A DNA stretch of 16,407 nucleotides from DALYJJ01 sp031969915 (GTDB taxonomy: Bacteria; Acidobacteriota; Terriglobia; Bryobacterales; Bryobacteraceae), in NCBI GenBank assembly GCA_031969915.1, contig DALYJJ010000130.1:1-16407 (forward strand), written 5' to 3'. A program made the translations under genes and the position numbers. Each line of letters opens with the position of its first letter. Position 1 is the stretch's first letter. The notes under the pieces were generated by a model. That model was not told the DNA's origin and did no database searches. It saw only the letters and a list, made by a program, of their open reading frames with translations. Of this stretch, positions 9,660 through 16,407 are shown piece after piece.

Positions 9660-10376
9660 ATGAAAACAGTGCGCACTGCCATCGCGGCGCTGGCCCTGAC
9701 GGGCGCGGCGCTGCCCGCTCTAGCGAACATCATCACCAATCCGAGCTTCGAGTTGACGCCCGGGCCGGGTACTGGTCAAGGCCTGTTACCTGCGAACTGG
9801 ATCAACCTCGCGCCGCCGCCGGGAGCGGATACTTTCAGTAACGACGGGTCGTATGGGGTGTTTCCGAACGCGTTTGGGAACTTCCCTGGAGTCACAGCGC
9901 ACGACGGATTGCGCTGGGTGGCGGGAGGGTCCGGAGGGATTCCAATCAATCTGGTGCCCGAGGTGTTCGGCCAGGTTCTGAGCACGCCGTTAGCGCCGGG
10001 CGCGACCTACCAACTGTCCGCGTACCTGATCGCCGCGCAGCGAACGGACATCTCGGGCGCCGGCGCCTACCGCGTCTCACTGGCTCGCGACGCGGCCAGC
10101 GTTGCCTCGGCGATCTTCCTGGGTTCGTTCGATCCGGTGAGCAGCACAACCCAGTGGCAGGCGCGGTCGTTCACTTTCGTTGCCCCGGCGGGCGCGCGCG
10201 AACTGCCGCTCCTGGTGTTCACGCCGTACGCCGGGGGAACGCGAACGGCGTACCCGGGGATCGACTCGCTGTCACTCACCGGCGAAGCCGTGCCCGAACC
10301 CGGACTAATGGGGCTGGTGGCAGCGGGGTTGCTCGCCCTCGGCGCATGGGGCCGCCGGCGCTGTTTACGACCGTAA
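9660..10376 (+). CDS. PEP-CTERM sorting domain protein
   Basis: 238 residues. An N-terminal signal peptide ends ALA-N (about residue 23). The body begins NIITNPSFEL, a common opening of secreted beta-sandwich proteins with carbohydrate-binding-like folds, and contains strands consistent with a jelly roll (for example TYQLSAYLIAA and WQARSFTFVAPAG). The C-terminus is a canonical PEP-CTERM tripartite signal: VPEP at 211-214, a hydrophobic helix at about 215-230 and a basic GRRRCLRP tail. In known systems this tail is recognised by an exosortase for processing and export to the surface or exopolysaccharide; no exosortase is in the window. The ATG at 9660 is favoured by the AGGA 7 bases upstream and the signal peptide. 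It lies 42 bases ahead of the TonB receptor gene and probably shares its transcript. The specific role is unknown. Confidence 0.9.
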   Translation: MKTVRTAIAALALTGAALPALANIITNPSFELTPGPGTGQGLLPANWINLAPPPGADTFSNDGSYGVFPNAFGNFPGVTAHDGLRWVAGGSGGIPINLVPEVFGQVLSTPLAPGATYQLSAYLIAAQRTDISGAGAYRVSLARDAASVASAIFLGSFDPVSSTTQWQARSFTFVAPAGARELPLLVFTPYAGGTRTAYPGIDSLSLTGEAVPEPGLMGLVAAGLLALGAWGRRRCLRP

Positions 10377-10405
10377 CGGAGTAATAATCAAGGCGCCGCA
10401 TTTGC

Positions 10406-10411
10406 TACGAT
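10406..10411 (+). promoter_or_regulatory. possible -10 element directly before the TonB receptor gene
   Basis: TACGAT preceded by TGC gives an extended -10 shape (TGCTACGAT) ending 7 bases before the ATG at 10419, so transcription would start at about the start codon. No -35 is evident and no ribosome site is seen in the 20 bases before the ATG. The alternative is co-transcription with the PEP-CTERM gene. Confidence 0.3.
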
Positions 10412-10418
10412 TCTTCTC

Positions 10419-13400
10419 ATGCGGTTTACTGGGGTCTCTCTCGCGCTATGTGCGTTCGGAGTTTCACTTTTCGGGCAGGGCACAACCTCCCGCGTAGTCG
10501 GCACGGTCACCGATCCGTCCGGTGCGCCTGTCGCGGCCGCGAAAGTGAAGCTCACGAACGAAGCTACGGGCGTCAGCTTCGACTCGACGGCGAGCGAAGC
10601 GGGCACCTATCAATTTGAGGCGATCCAGATCGGCACCTACGCGGTGGAGATCGAGGGCGCCGGCTTCAAGAAGTTCGTGTCCAGGGGCAACCAGTTGACC
10701 GTCGGTTCGCCGATGACGGTGAACGCGACGCTGCAAATCGGCCAGCTCGCGGAGACGATCGAGGTCGTTGCCTCGGCCGAACTGGTGCAGACCTCGCAGA
10801 GCGGCAACCTGGGTCCCGTGGTGAACCAGCGCACGATCGAGGAAATGCCGATCATCGCGACCCGTCGCCGCGACCCTACGTCGATCCTGGCGGTGACGCC
10901 GGGCATGAACCAGGGCGTGAACAGCACGGGCGGCGGGGGCCACATGAACGGCTCGCGCGACCGCGCCTGGAACTTCACCCTGGACGGCATCGACATGAAT
11001 GAGACGAGCGCGGGGGGCGGTATCGGCAACAACCCGATCCGGGTGAATCCGGATTCGGTGGCGGAGTTGAAGATTGTCACCTCCAACGCATCGGCGGAGT
11101 TCGGACGTAACTCGGGCGCGCAGGTTTCCATGGTCACGCGCTCGGGCACCAATGAGATCCACGGCAATACATTCTGGTTCTACCGGACACCGCGGCTGAA
11201 CGCGAATCCGTGGGCCAACAACCTGCTTGGGCTGGGCAAGGAGATGTTCGTGCAGAACATCTACGGCGGCAGCATCGGCGGCCCGATCATCAAGAACCGG
11301 ACGTTCTTCTTCGCGAACTGGCAGGAGTTGCGCGCCATTCGCAACATCACTTCGACGGCGACAGTGCTCACGGCATCGGCCCGCCAGGGCTTGTTCCGCT
11401 ACGTCGCGGGCGGTCAGAACTTTCCCGCGGGTACCCCGCGCGCGAGCGTGGACTTCAGCGGCAACCCGATCGTCCCGGTGGCCACCTACAACATGGTCAC
11501 CTCCGATCCGCTGCGGCTGGGCCTGGATCCGACGATCAAAGGCCTGGTGGACACCACGCCGCTGCCGAACCGGTTCGACCTGGGCGATGGATTAAACACG
11601 GCGGGCTTCGTGTTCCGTCCGACGGAAACCGAGAAGCAGCGCGACCTGACGTTCAAAGTCGATCACAACATCAACTCGTCAAACAGCGTCTTCGGACGCA
11701 TCTACTGGGGCGCGCAGGACACGATTTGCGACAGCGTGAACGGCGGCTTGCCTCGCGTGCCGGGCGCGCCGTGCCTGGTGGACACGGTTCGCCGCCCGCG
11801 CAACTATGCATTCAACTGGCGCAGCACGCCCAAATCGACCCTCACCAACGAGCTGGTGGTCGGCTGGAGTGAATTCCTGTTCGACTTCCCCAACCCGGTG
11901 CAGGATCTCGACCGGCCGACGATCAGCTCGGCCTCCTTCACGATCCCTGTCGCCTACACCTACAACAACACCCGCAAGCTGCGGACGCTGCAGTTCGTTG
12001 ACAACCTGAGTTGGTTCCGGGGCAAGCATGCGCTGAAGTTCGGCATCAACTTCCGGCTGACCCAGCATAACGACGACCGAGGGTCGATCGGTGGCTTGAA
12101 TTCCGGCCTGGTGGTGAACACGGGCACCACGTTCCCGGTGAGCCCGGACACCTACGGCATCCCGCAGGCACAGATGAACGCACTCGATTTCCAGGCCGCG
12201 CGCCGGCTGGTGCACTTCAACCTGGGCATCGTGGAGAACTTCAATCGCGGCTTCGTGGCGCAAGGAGATCAGTTCGTAGCGGGCACGTTCAAGCTGAAGC
12301 ACGCCTGGAACGAGTACGACTTCTACATCCAGGACACGTGGAAGGTGAGGAAGAACCTGACGATCGATCTCGGGTTGAGGCTGGACGCCCGTCTGGCGCC
12401 GCGGGGCGTCGACGGCGGCGAGATCTTCCGGCCGGACTTCATTCCTGTGGCGGGTGCGGCGCCGCGCAACGACTTGCGCTGGTCCACGGGCCAGCTTTGG
12501 AACGACGACTGGAACAACTTCGGACCGAGCGTGGGCCTGGCCTGGGATCCGTTCGGCCAGGGCAAGACGTCGATCCGCGCCAACTACCGTCTGGCCTTCG
12601 ATCGCGTGCCGACGTTCCTGGTGTCCAGTTTTCTTCTGCCGAACATGCCGGGCAGCACGCTGGGCGTGACCGACGCGACCTTCGGGCAGGCCAATGGACG
12701 GTTGCGCAACCTGCCGTCTCTGACGACGACCCGGCGGCCGAGCGAGTTGCGCCAGCCCATTCCCTTCTCGCTGAACAGCAACACGGTAGTGGATCCCGAC
12801 CTGGAGACCGCCCAGACGAACATGTGGAGCTTCGGCATCCAGCACGAGGTGGCGAAGAACACGCTCGTGGAGGTGAACTACCTGGGCCGCCGCGCGCACA
12901 ACCTGCTGGGTGGCTACAACGCCAACCAGGCGGAGATCCGCTCCAACGGTTTCCTGGATGCGTTCCGCGTCGTGGCGGCGGGTGGGGAGAGCGCTCTCTT
13001 CGACCGTATCTTCTCGGCCGATCCGTCGCGGCGGGCGGGCGAATCGGGCGCCGCTTTCGCGCGCCGGTTGTTCCCGGCGACCTTCCAGCTCAATAACGTT
13101 GGCGGCCTCGCCAGCACCATCGCGCAGCGCTCGGCCGCGGGCACCAACGTCACCAACGCGAGCGGCCTCGGGCCCTATTTCTTCTTCCCGTACCCGCAGT
13201 TTTCGGGCGGCATGTCCGTGATTGACTCGAACGACTTCTCCACCTACCACTCGCTCCAGATGAACTTCAGCCGCCGCTTCTCCCGGGGCGCGAACGTGAA
13301 CGTGAGTTACGTGTGGGCCAAGTCGCTCGACACACGCAGCTTCGACCCGGCGTTCGCACTCGCGAACTCGGGCGCGGCGCAATCCGCCGGTAGTACTCCG

Positions 13401-14009
13401 GCGGACATCAACAACCGCCGGCTAAACTATGCGATCAGCGATTTCGACCGGACGCACTCGTTGTTTTCGAACTTCGTGTATGAACTGCCGTTCGGCCGCA
13501 ACCGGTGGCTCGTGTCCAATGCGAACGGCGTGGTGAACCGGATCATCGGTGGGTGGCAGATCGCCGGTCTGTTCCGCGTCACCAGCGGCCTGCCGTTCAG
13601 CGTGTTCAGCGGCGCCAATACCTTTAACAGCTTCGTGAACTCGTTCGCCAACTGCAACGGCTGCGACCGCACGCTCGGCACAGTGCGGCCGGAGGGCGGA
13701 TTCCAGTGGTACTTCGATCCCGCCGAGCGCGCCAAGTTCTCCCTTACCGAAACCGGCGGTTTCGGCAACACGACGCGCAATTACTTCCGTGGACCGCGGT
13801 TCTTCAACCTCGATTTCAGCCTCTCGAAGAAGACGGACATCACGGAACGCTTCAAGTTGGAGCTGCGCGCGGATGCGGCGAACGTGACCAACACGCCGTC
13901 CTTCGGTCCGCCCACAACGACGTTCACCAGCACATTGTTCGGGCGCATCGGGACGGCCGTGGCGAGCGGTCCCAGGCAGATCATGCTGGGCGCGAAGTTG
14001 ATTTTCTAA
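10419..14009 (+). CDS. Oar-like TonB-dependent receptor with carboxypeptidase-regulatory domain
   Basis: 1196 residues, a typical length for the large Oar-like receptors of Acidobacteria. A signal peptide ends at about FGQ-G (residue 20). Residues 22-110 form a carboxypeptidase-D-like regulatory domain (VVGTVTDPSGAPVAAAKVKL, then TYQFEAIQIGTYAVEI). The plug follows at about 135-245, with EMPIIATRRRDPTSILAVTP, WNFTLDGIDMNE and SAEFGRNSGAQVSMVTRSG. The rest is a beta-barrel of aromatic strands that ends GAKLIF; the terminal Phe matches the outer-membrane assembly signal. The family imports large or scarce substrates, often oligosaccharides, using TonB energy; the substrate here is not readable. 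It lies 42 bases after the PEP-CTERM gene and is followed by an intrinsic terminator. The neighbouring DUF1080 gene makes a carbohydrate link plausible, which is inference. Confidence 0.95.
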   Translation: MRFTGVSLALCAFGVSLFGQGTTSRVVGTVTDPSGAPVAAAKVKLTNEATGVSFDSTASEAGTYQFEAIQIGTYAVEIEGAGFKKFVSRGNQLTVGSPMTVNATLQIGQLAETIEVVASAELVQTSQSGNLGPVVNQRTIEEMPIIATRRRDPTSILAVTPGMNQGVNSTGGGGHMNGSRDRAWNFTLDGIDMNETSAGGGIGNNPIRVNPDSVAELKIVTSNASAEFGRNSGAQVSMVTRSGTNEIHGNTFWFYRTPRLNANPWANNLLGLGKEMFVQNIYGGSIGGPIIKNRTFFFANWQELRAIRNITSTATVLTASARQGLFRYVAGGQNFPAGTPRASVDFSGNPIVPVATYNMVTSDPLRLGLDPTIKGLVDTTPLPNRFDLGDGLNTAGFVFRPTETEKQRDLTFKVDHNINSSNSVFGRIYWGAQDTICDSVNGGLPRVPGAPCLVDTVRRPRNYAFNWRSTPKSTLTNELVVGWSEFLFDFPNPVQDLDRPTISSASFTIPVAYTYNNTRKLRTLQFVDNLSWFRGKHALKFGINFRLTQHNDDRGSIGGLNSGLVVNTGTTFPVSPDTYGIPQAQMNALDFQAARRLVHFNLGIVENFNRGFVAQGDQFVAGTFKLKHAWNEYDFYIQDTWKVRKNLTIDLGLRLDARLAPRGVDGGEIFRPDFIPVAGAAPRNDLRWSTGQLWNDDWNNFGPSVGLAWDPFGQGKTSIRANYRLAFDRVPTFLVSSFLLPNMPGSTLGVTDATFGQANGRLRNLPSLTTTRRPSELRQPIPFSLNSNTVVDPDLETAQTNMWSFGIQHEVAKNTLVEVNYLGRRAHNLLGGYNANQAEIRSNGFLDAFRVVAAGGESALFDRIFSADPSRRAGESGAAFARRLFPATFQLNNVGGLASTIAQRSAAGTNVTNASGLGPYFFFPYPQFSGGMSVIDSNDFSTYHSLQMNFSRRFSRGANVNVSYVWAKSLDTRSFDPAFALANSGAAQSAGSTPADINNRRLNYAISDFDRTHSLFSNFVYELPFGRNRWLVSNANGVVNRIIGGWQIAGLFRVTSGLPFSVFSGANTFNSFVNSFANCNGCDRTLGTVRPEGGFQWYFDPAERAKFSLTETGGFGNTTRNYFRGPRFFNLDFSLSKKTDITERFKLELRADAANVTNTPSFGPPTTTFTSTLFGRIGTAVASGPRQIMLGAKLIF

Positions 14010-14021
14010 TCCTGTCCGATG

Positions 14022-14054
14022 ACGGGCGGACCCTTCAGTCCGCCCGTTTCTTTC
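14022..14054 (+). terminator. Rho-independent terminator after the TonB receptor gene
   Basis: The arms ACGGGCGGAC (14022-14031) and GTCCGCCCGT (14038-14047) are a perfect 10-bp match around a CCTTCA loop and are followed by TTCTTT. The stem starts 12 bases after the TAA of the receptor gene. It separates the receptor transcript from the DUF1080 gene, which therefore likely has its own promoter. Confidence 0.9.
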
Positions 14055-14071
14055 GCCCGGCTCGTGTGGTC

Positions 14072-14082
14072 TACTAAGGGCC
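14072..14082 (+). promoter_or_regulatory. start region of the DUF1080 gene
   Basis: TACTAA (14072-14077) followed by GGGCC and ATG. TACTAA is a possible -10 that would give a near-leaderless transcript. AAGGG overlapping it could be a ribosome site, but its 2-base spacing to the ATG is unusually short. Since a terminator lies just upstream, some promoter is expected in 14048-14082; no clear -35 is seen. Confidence 0.3.
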
Positions 14083-14859
14083 ATGCGCGCCCGACCCTTT
14101 TGGCTTCCCACTTTTCTTTTCATCCTCGCTCCGCTCTCCGCTCCCGCCCAGCAATGGCAGCCGTTGTTTAACGGAAAGAACCTGGATGGCTGGACTCCTA
14201 AGATCACCGGCTACGCCCTGGGCGAAGATCCGCTCAACACGTTTCGCGTGGAAAACGGTGTCATCCGCGTCGGGTACGAAAAGTACGGTCCCTTCAACAA
14301 CCGCTTCGGCCACCTCTTCTACAAGCGCAAGTTCTCCCACTACCGAATCGCCGTGGAGTACCGCTTCCTCGGAGAGCAGGCGCAGAGCGGGCCGGGATGG
14401 GCGCTGCGCAACAGCGGCATCATGGTCCACTGCCAGGCGCCGGAGACGATGGGCAAGGACCAGGACTTCCCGATCTCGATTGAGGTGCAACTGTTGGGCG
14501 GTAACGGAACGGCGCCGCGGACGACATCGAACCTGTGCACCCCCGGAACGAACGTGGAGATGGGCGGCAAGCTGATCACACAGCATTGCATCAACTCGAA
14601 ATCGAAGACCTATCACGGCGAGGGCTGGGTGCGCGCGGAGGTGGAAGTGCGCGGCGGCAAGGTGGTGCGGCACATTCTGGATGGCGAAGTGGTCCTCGAG
14701 TACGAGCGGCCGCAGATCGGTGGCGGCAATGTCGCGAACTTCGATCCGGCGGCGAAAAAGGACGGCACGCTGCTCACCGAAGGCTACATCTCATTGCAGT
14801 CGGAGAGCCATCCGATCGAGTTCCGAAAGGTCGAAATCATGGAACTGCCGCCGCTATAG
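14083..14859 (+). CDS. secreted DUF1080 protein (3-keto-disaccharide hydrolase fold)
   Basis: 258 residues. A signal peptide ends APA-Q (about residue 22), so it acts in the periplasm or outside. Conserved features of the DUF1080 family are visible: the opening WQPLFNGKNLDGW (25-37), NTFRVENGVIRV (52-63), NSGIMVHCQ (110-118), SIEVQLLGG (132-140) and the closing EGYISLQSESHPIEFRKVEI (233-252). The fold is a concanavalin-like beta-sandwich. Characterised relatives act on 3-keto-glycosides, and others are only inferred to bind or cleave sugars. It fits a glycan-use role beside the TonB receptor but is separated from it by a terminator. Its TAG lies within a CTATAG palindrome that also provides the stop codon of the converging DAC-like gene. 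Confidence 0.92.
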   Translation: MRARPFWLPTFLFILAPLSAPAQQWQPLFNGKNLDGWTPKITGYALGEDPLNTFRVENGVIRVGYEKYGPFNNRFGHLFYKRKFSHYRIAVEYRFLGEQAQSGPGWALRNSGIMVHCQAPETMGKDQDFPISIEVQLLGGNGTAPRTTSNLCTPGTNVEMGGKLITQHCINSKSKTYHGEGWVRAEVEVRGGKVVRHILDGEVVLEYERPQIGGGNVANFDPAAKKDGTLLTEGYISLQSESHPIEFRKVEIMELPPL

Positions 14860-15924
14860 CAGCAGCGATTCCAACCGGTAGGCGTGAACCATTTCCCGGC
14901 AGGGCGACCAGCCGAAGGCCGTGAATCGTCCGTCCTGCGAGGCGACCAACGCCACGGCGTCTTTCTGATCCTGGCTGAACTGCGCGGCGGACAGATGACG
15001 CGTGCCGCCCAGCGCCGTGGGGTGGACGATCTCCGCCGGCGATCCTTCGATCGGTTCGGTGACGGTTACCTGTTCCACGCGGGACGCGCCGTCGCGCCGC
15101 GAGATCTTCGCGCCGAAGGCGAGCACTTCGAACCGGTCGTTCACCACGGTCGCGCCGTCCACGGCGGTGAGGCCGGCGATGGCTTCGATCACGCCGTGCT
15201 GCCCGGGAAGCGCGAGAGTCTCGCCGCCGGGGGCGAGGATCGGATACGGAATCGGGTGGGTCATCGACTCAAACCAGGCGTCGCTGCCGGCGGGCACAAC
15301 CAGGAGTGAACCGCCGCGGCCGTGAGCGCGCATCGCGATGGCGATGGGCAGCACGACGGTGTCGCGCAGCGGGCCGTCGGCCAGCAGGCCGGTGAGAATG
15401 GATGGGCAATCCGCCGCGGCGGGCGAACTCTCGTCGATCAATTTGATGGAGTCGCCCTCCAGTACCGCCAGGTTGGCAAACTTCGCGCCTTCGTCCTCCC
15501 TGCTGAGCTTGCAGACGATGAGCCCCGGCGCGATCACCTCCACCACGGCGCAGAACGGCGGAATCTGCCGGGTGGTCCCCCAGATCGCGAGCGTTCCGTT
15601 CAGCGGCCAAACGCCGAGGTGAATCGACGGCTTCTCCACCGCCGGACCGAGGCGCGTGATGGAAGCGGCATCCAACGGCAGCGGCCGCCCAAAACACAAG
15701 TTGTGTCCGGCGGCCTCCTGAGAAACGAAAGCCAACGACACCTTCGGCACGCGGCCTTCCTCCCGCCGCAGGCTCGCCCAGAAAGCCGCGTCCAATATCG
15801 ATTCGATCACCGCGGGGCTCGGAGCAGGCGTATCGAGACGCGCCGCCTGTTCGCGGTGGGCCGTCAGGAGCGGATGGATTCGTTGCGCCGCGGCGCGCGC
15901 CGCCGGATAAGAAGGAGTGGACAC
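14854..15924 (-). CDS. DAC-like (diadenylate cyclase family, DACNV-type) protein
   Basis: 356 residues from the GTG at 15924-15922. Residues about 1-180 resemble no domain I can name with certainty and may be a sensor or regulatory part. Residues about 185-345 match the DisA_N/DAC pattern in order: a RGGSLLVV strand at 203-210 (compare GALIVI), VDGATVV with DGA at 256-258, a strand FEVLAFGAKI, then GTRHLSAAQF at 307-316 (compare GTRHRAA) and ALVASQDGRFTAFGW. DGA and RH are active-site motifs of c-di-AMP synthases. The third residue of RHR is Leu here, and DGA lies 53 residues before the RH arginine, further than in DisA, so activity is uncertain. There is no signal peptide or membrane helix, so it is cytosolic. 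The frame is open for 156 codons further upstream, but those lie over the divergent kinase-fold gene. No ribosome site precedes the GTG, so the start is provisional. Confidence 0.78.
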   Translation of the reverse strand: MSTPSYPAARAAAQRIHPLLTAHREQAARLDTPAPSPAVIESILDAAFWASLRREEGRVPKVSLAFVSQEAAGHNLCFGRPLPLDAASITRLGPAVEKPSIHLGVWPLNGTLAIWGTTRQIPPFCAVVEVIAPGLIVCKLSREDEGAKFANLAVLEGDSIKLIDESSPAAADCPSILTGLLADGPLRDTVVLPIAIAMRAHGRGGSLLVVPAGSDAWFESMTHPIPYPILAPGGETLALPGQHGVIEAIAGLTAVDGATVVNDRFEVLAFGAKISRRDGASRVEQVTVTEPIEGSPAEIVHPTALGGTRHLSAAQFSQDQKDAVALVASQDGRFTAFGWSPCREMVHAYRLESLLL

Positions 15925-15939
15925 CGCTATCAGTGTGCC

Positions 15940-15947
15940 ATTATCGT
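15940..15947. promoter_or_regulatory. overlapping divergent -10 candidates (DAC-like and phosphotransferase genes)
   Basis: Only 27 bases (15925-15951) separate the two divergent starts. The minus strand offers GATAAT (15945-15940) 15 bases before the GTG. The plus strand offers TATCGT (15942-15947) 4 bases before the ATG. The boxes share base pairs, as in bidirectional promoters, and neither gene has a visible ribosome site. Confidence 0.4.
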
Positions 15948-15951
15948 TCTC

Positions 15952-16407
15952 ATGATCGCGCCGGCTCTGGATGCCTCCTACTTCACGCAGCGCGGCTTCG
16001 ATGTGGAGGAGGTTCGGGAGCTGACCGGCGGCGTGTCGAACATTGTGCTCGAAGTCCGGCACCGGGGCGGCGTGTTTGTCGTCAAGCAGGCCCTTGCCCG
16101 GCTGCGCGTGCCGGGCGAGTGGCTGGCCGATCCTACGCGGGTTTTGCGCGAACGCGACGCGCTGCTGCTCCTTGATCGTATCCTTCCCGGCGCCGCCCCA
16201 CGGGTGCTGTGGTCCGACGACGACAACCTGCTCTTCGCGATGACCGCCGTCGAAGGGCCCACCTGGAAGCAGGAGATGATGGCCGGCCGCATTGACCCGC
16301 ACTTCGCCCAACAGACCGGGGCGATGCTGGGCGCCATGGCCGGCGGAACGTGGCGTTCGCGTGAGGTGGAGACGTCCTTCGCCCAGGGTCACTTCTTCGA
16401 AGAGTTG
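15952..16407 (+). CDS. phosphotransferase, aminoglycoside phosphotransferase / methylthioribose kinase-like fold (3' end outside window)
   Basis: The frame runs from ATG 15952 to the last base without a stop, giving the first 152 residues. It carries N-lobe features of the APH/protein-kinase-like fold: a glycine-rich LTGGVSNIVLEV (24-35), the ATP lysine in FVVKQALARLRV (K45), an acidic RERDALLLL helix (67-74) and a hinge-like LLFAMTAVEGPTW (93-105). KQALARLRV followed by EW matches a family of bacterial phosphotransferases related to methylthioribose kinase that phosphorylate small metabolites. The catalytic HGD/N-type loop would lie beyond the window. No signal peptide is present, so it is cytosolic. 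It diverges from the DAC-like gene over 27 bases with no visible ribosome site, hinting at a leaderless transcript. The substrate is unknown. Confidence 0.85.
   Translation, partial: MIAPALDASYFTQRGFDVEEVRELTGGVSNIVLEVRHRGGVFVVKQALARLRVPGEWLADPTRVLRERDALLLLDRILPGAAPRVLWSDDDNLLFAMTAVEGPTWKQEMMAGRIDPHFAQQTGAMLGAMAGGTWRSREVETSFAQGHFFEEL

Noticed and set aside
9608..9841. Small plus-strand open frame overlapping the PEP-CTERM start
   Set aside because: It begins inside the 10-bp repeat array and is out of frame with a well-supported signal peptide; no features of its own.
11679..13382. 567-codon minus-strand open frame inside the TonB receptor gene
   Set aside because: It lies entirely antisense to continuous beta-barrel sequence and has no family features.
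15925..16392. Upstream extension of the DAC-like frame to an ATG at 16392
   Set aside because: The extra 156 residues lie antisense to a clear phosphotransferase N-lobe and have shadow-like composition; the GTG at 15924 is the first sensible start.

Overview
The window is a GC-rich, gene-dense bacterial chromosome segment with almost no intergenic space; the longest gap is about 100 bases. The gene families point to an acidobacterium, probably of the Bryobacterales/Solibacter type. These are an Oar-like TonB-dependent receptor with an N-terminal carboxypeptidase-regulatory domain, CRTAC1-type VCBS/UnbV proteins, a secreted DUF1080 protein, a PEP-CTERM protein and a helix-turn-helix protein fused to a beta-propeller. 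This placement is inferred from family composition; no rRNA or housekeeping marker is present.

Layout. (1) 1-426, plus strand: 3' end of a von Willebrand factor A (VWA) protein. (2) 9557-441, minus strand: a four-gene block. It starts with a membrane-anchored regulator (HTH, transmembrane helix, periplasmic propeller). Next comes a 1088-residue secreted TPR/VCBS/UnbV protein, then a five-helix membrane pentaheme cytochrome c with a C-terminal TPR domain, then a second secreted VCBS/UnbV (CRTAC1) protein. The last three genes are separated by +4 and -4 bases and look like one translationally coupled operon. (3) 9660-14009, plus strand, divergent from the regulator: a PEP-CTERM protein and an Oar-like TonB-dependent receptor, closed by a strong intrinsic terminator. 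(4) 14083-14859, plus: secreted DUF1080 (glycoside-hydrolase-like) protein. (5) 15924-14854, minus: a protein with a diadenylate-cyclase-like (DAC) C-terminal domain. (6) 15952 to the window end, plus: 5' part of a phosphotransferase of the aminoglycoside-phosphotransferase/methylthioribose-kinase fold.

The most notable region is the regulator and cytochrome block with its control region. Three head-to-tail copies of a 10-bp unit (consensus CRATGTGACK) lie at 9594-9623 between the divergent regulator and PEP-CTERM genes. They abut a plausible -35/-10 pair for the rightward genes. A simple model is that the regulator senses something in the periplasm, binds these repeats, and controls itself, the TonB/PEP-CTERM pair and possibly the cytochrome operon. 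The cytochrome operon looks like an uncharacterised periplasmic electron-transfer module: a membrane-anchored multiheme core bracketed by two propeller proteins, with TPR domains on two of the three parts. Substrate and partner are not readable from the sequence. The second notable item is the DAC-like gene, which keeps the DGA motif and most of the RHR motif (RHL here) of c-di-AMP synthases and shares a 27-bp divergent control region with the kinase-fold gene.
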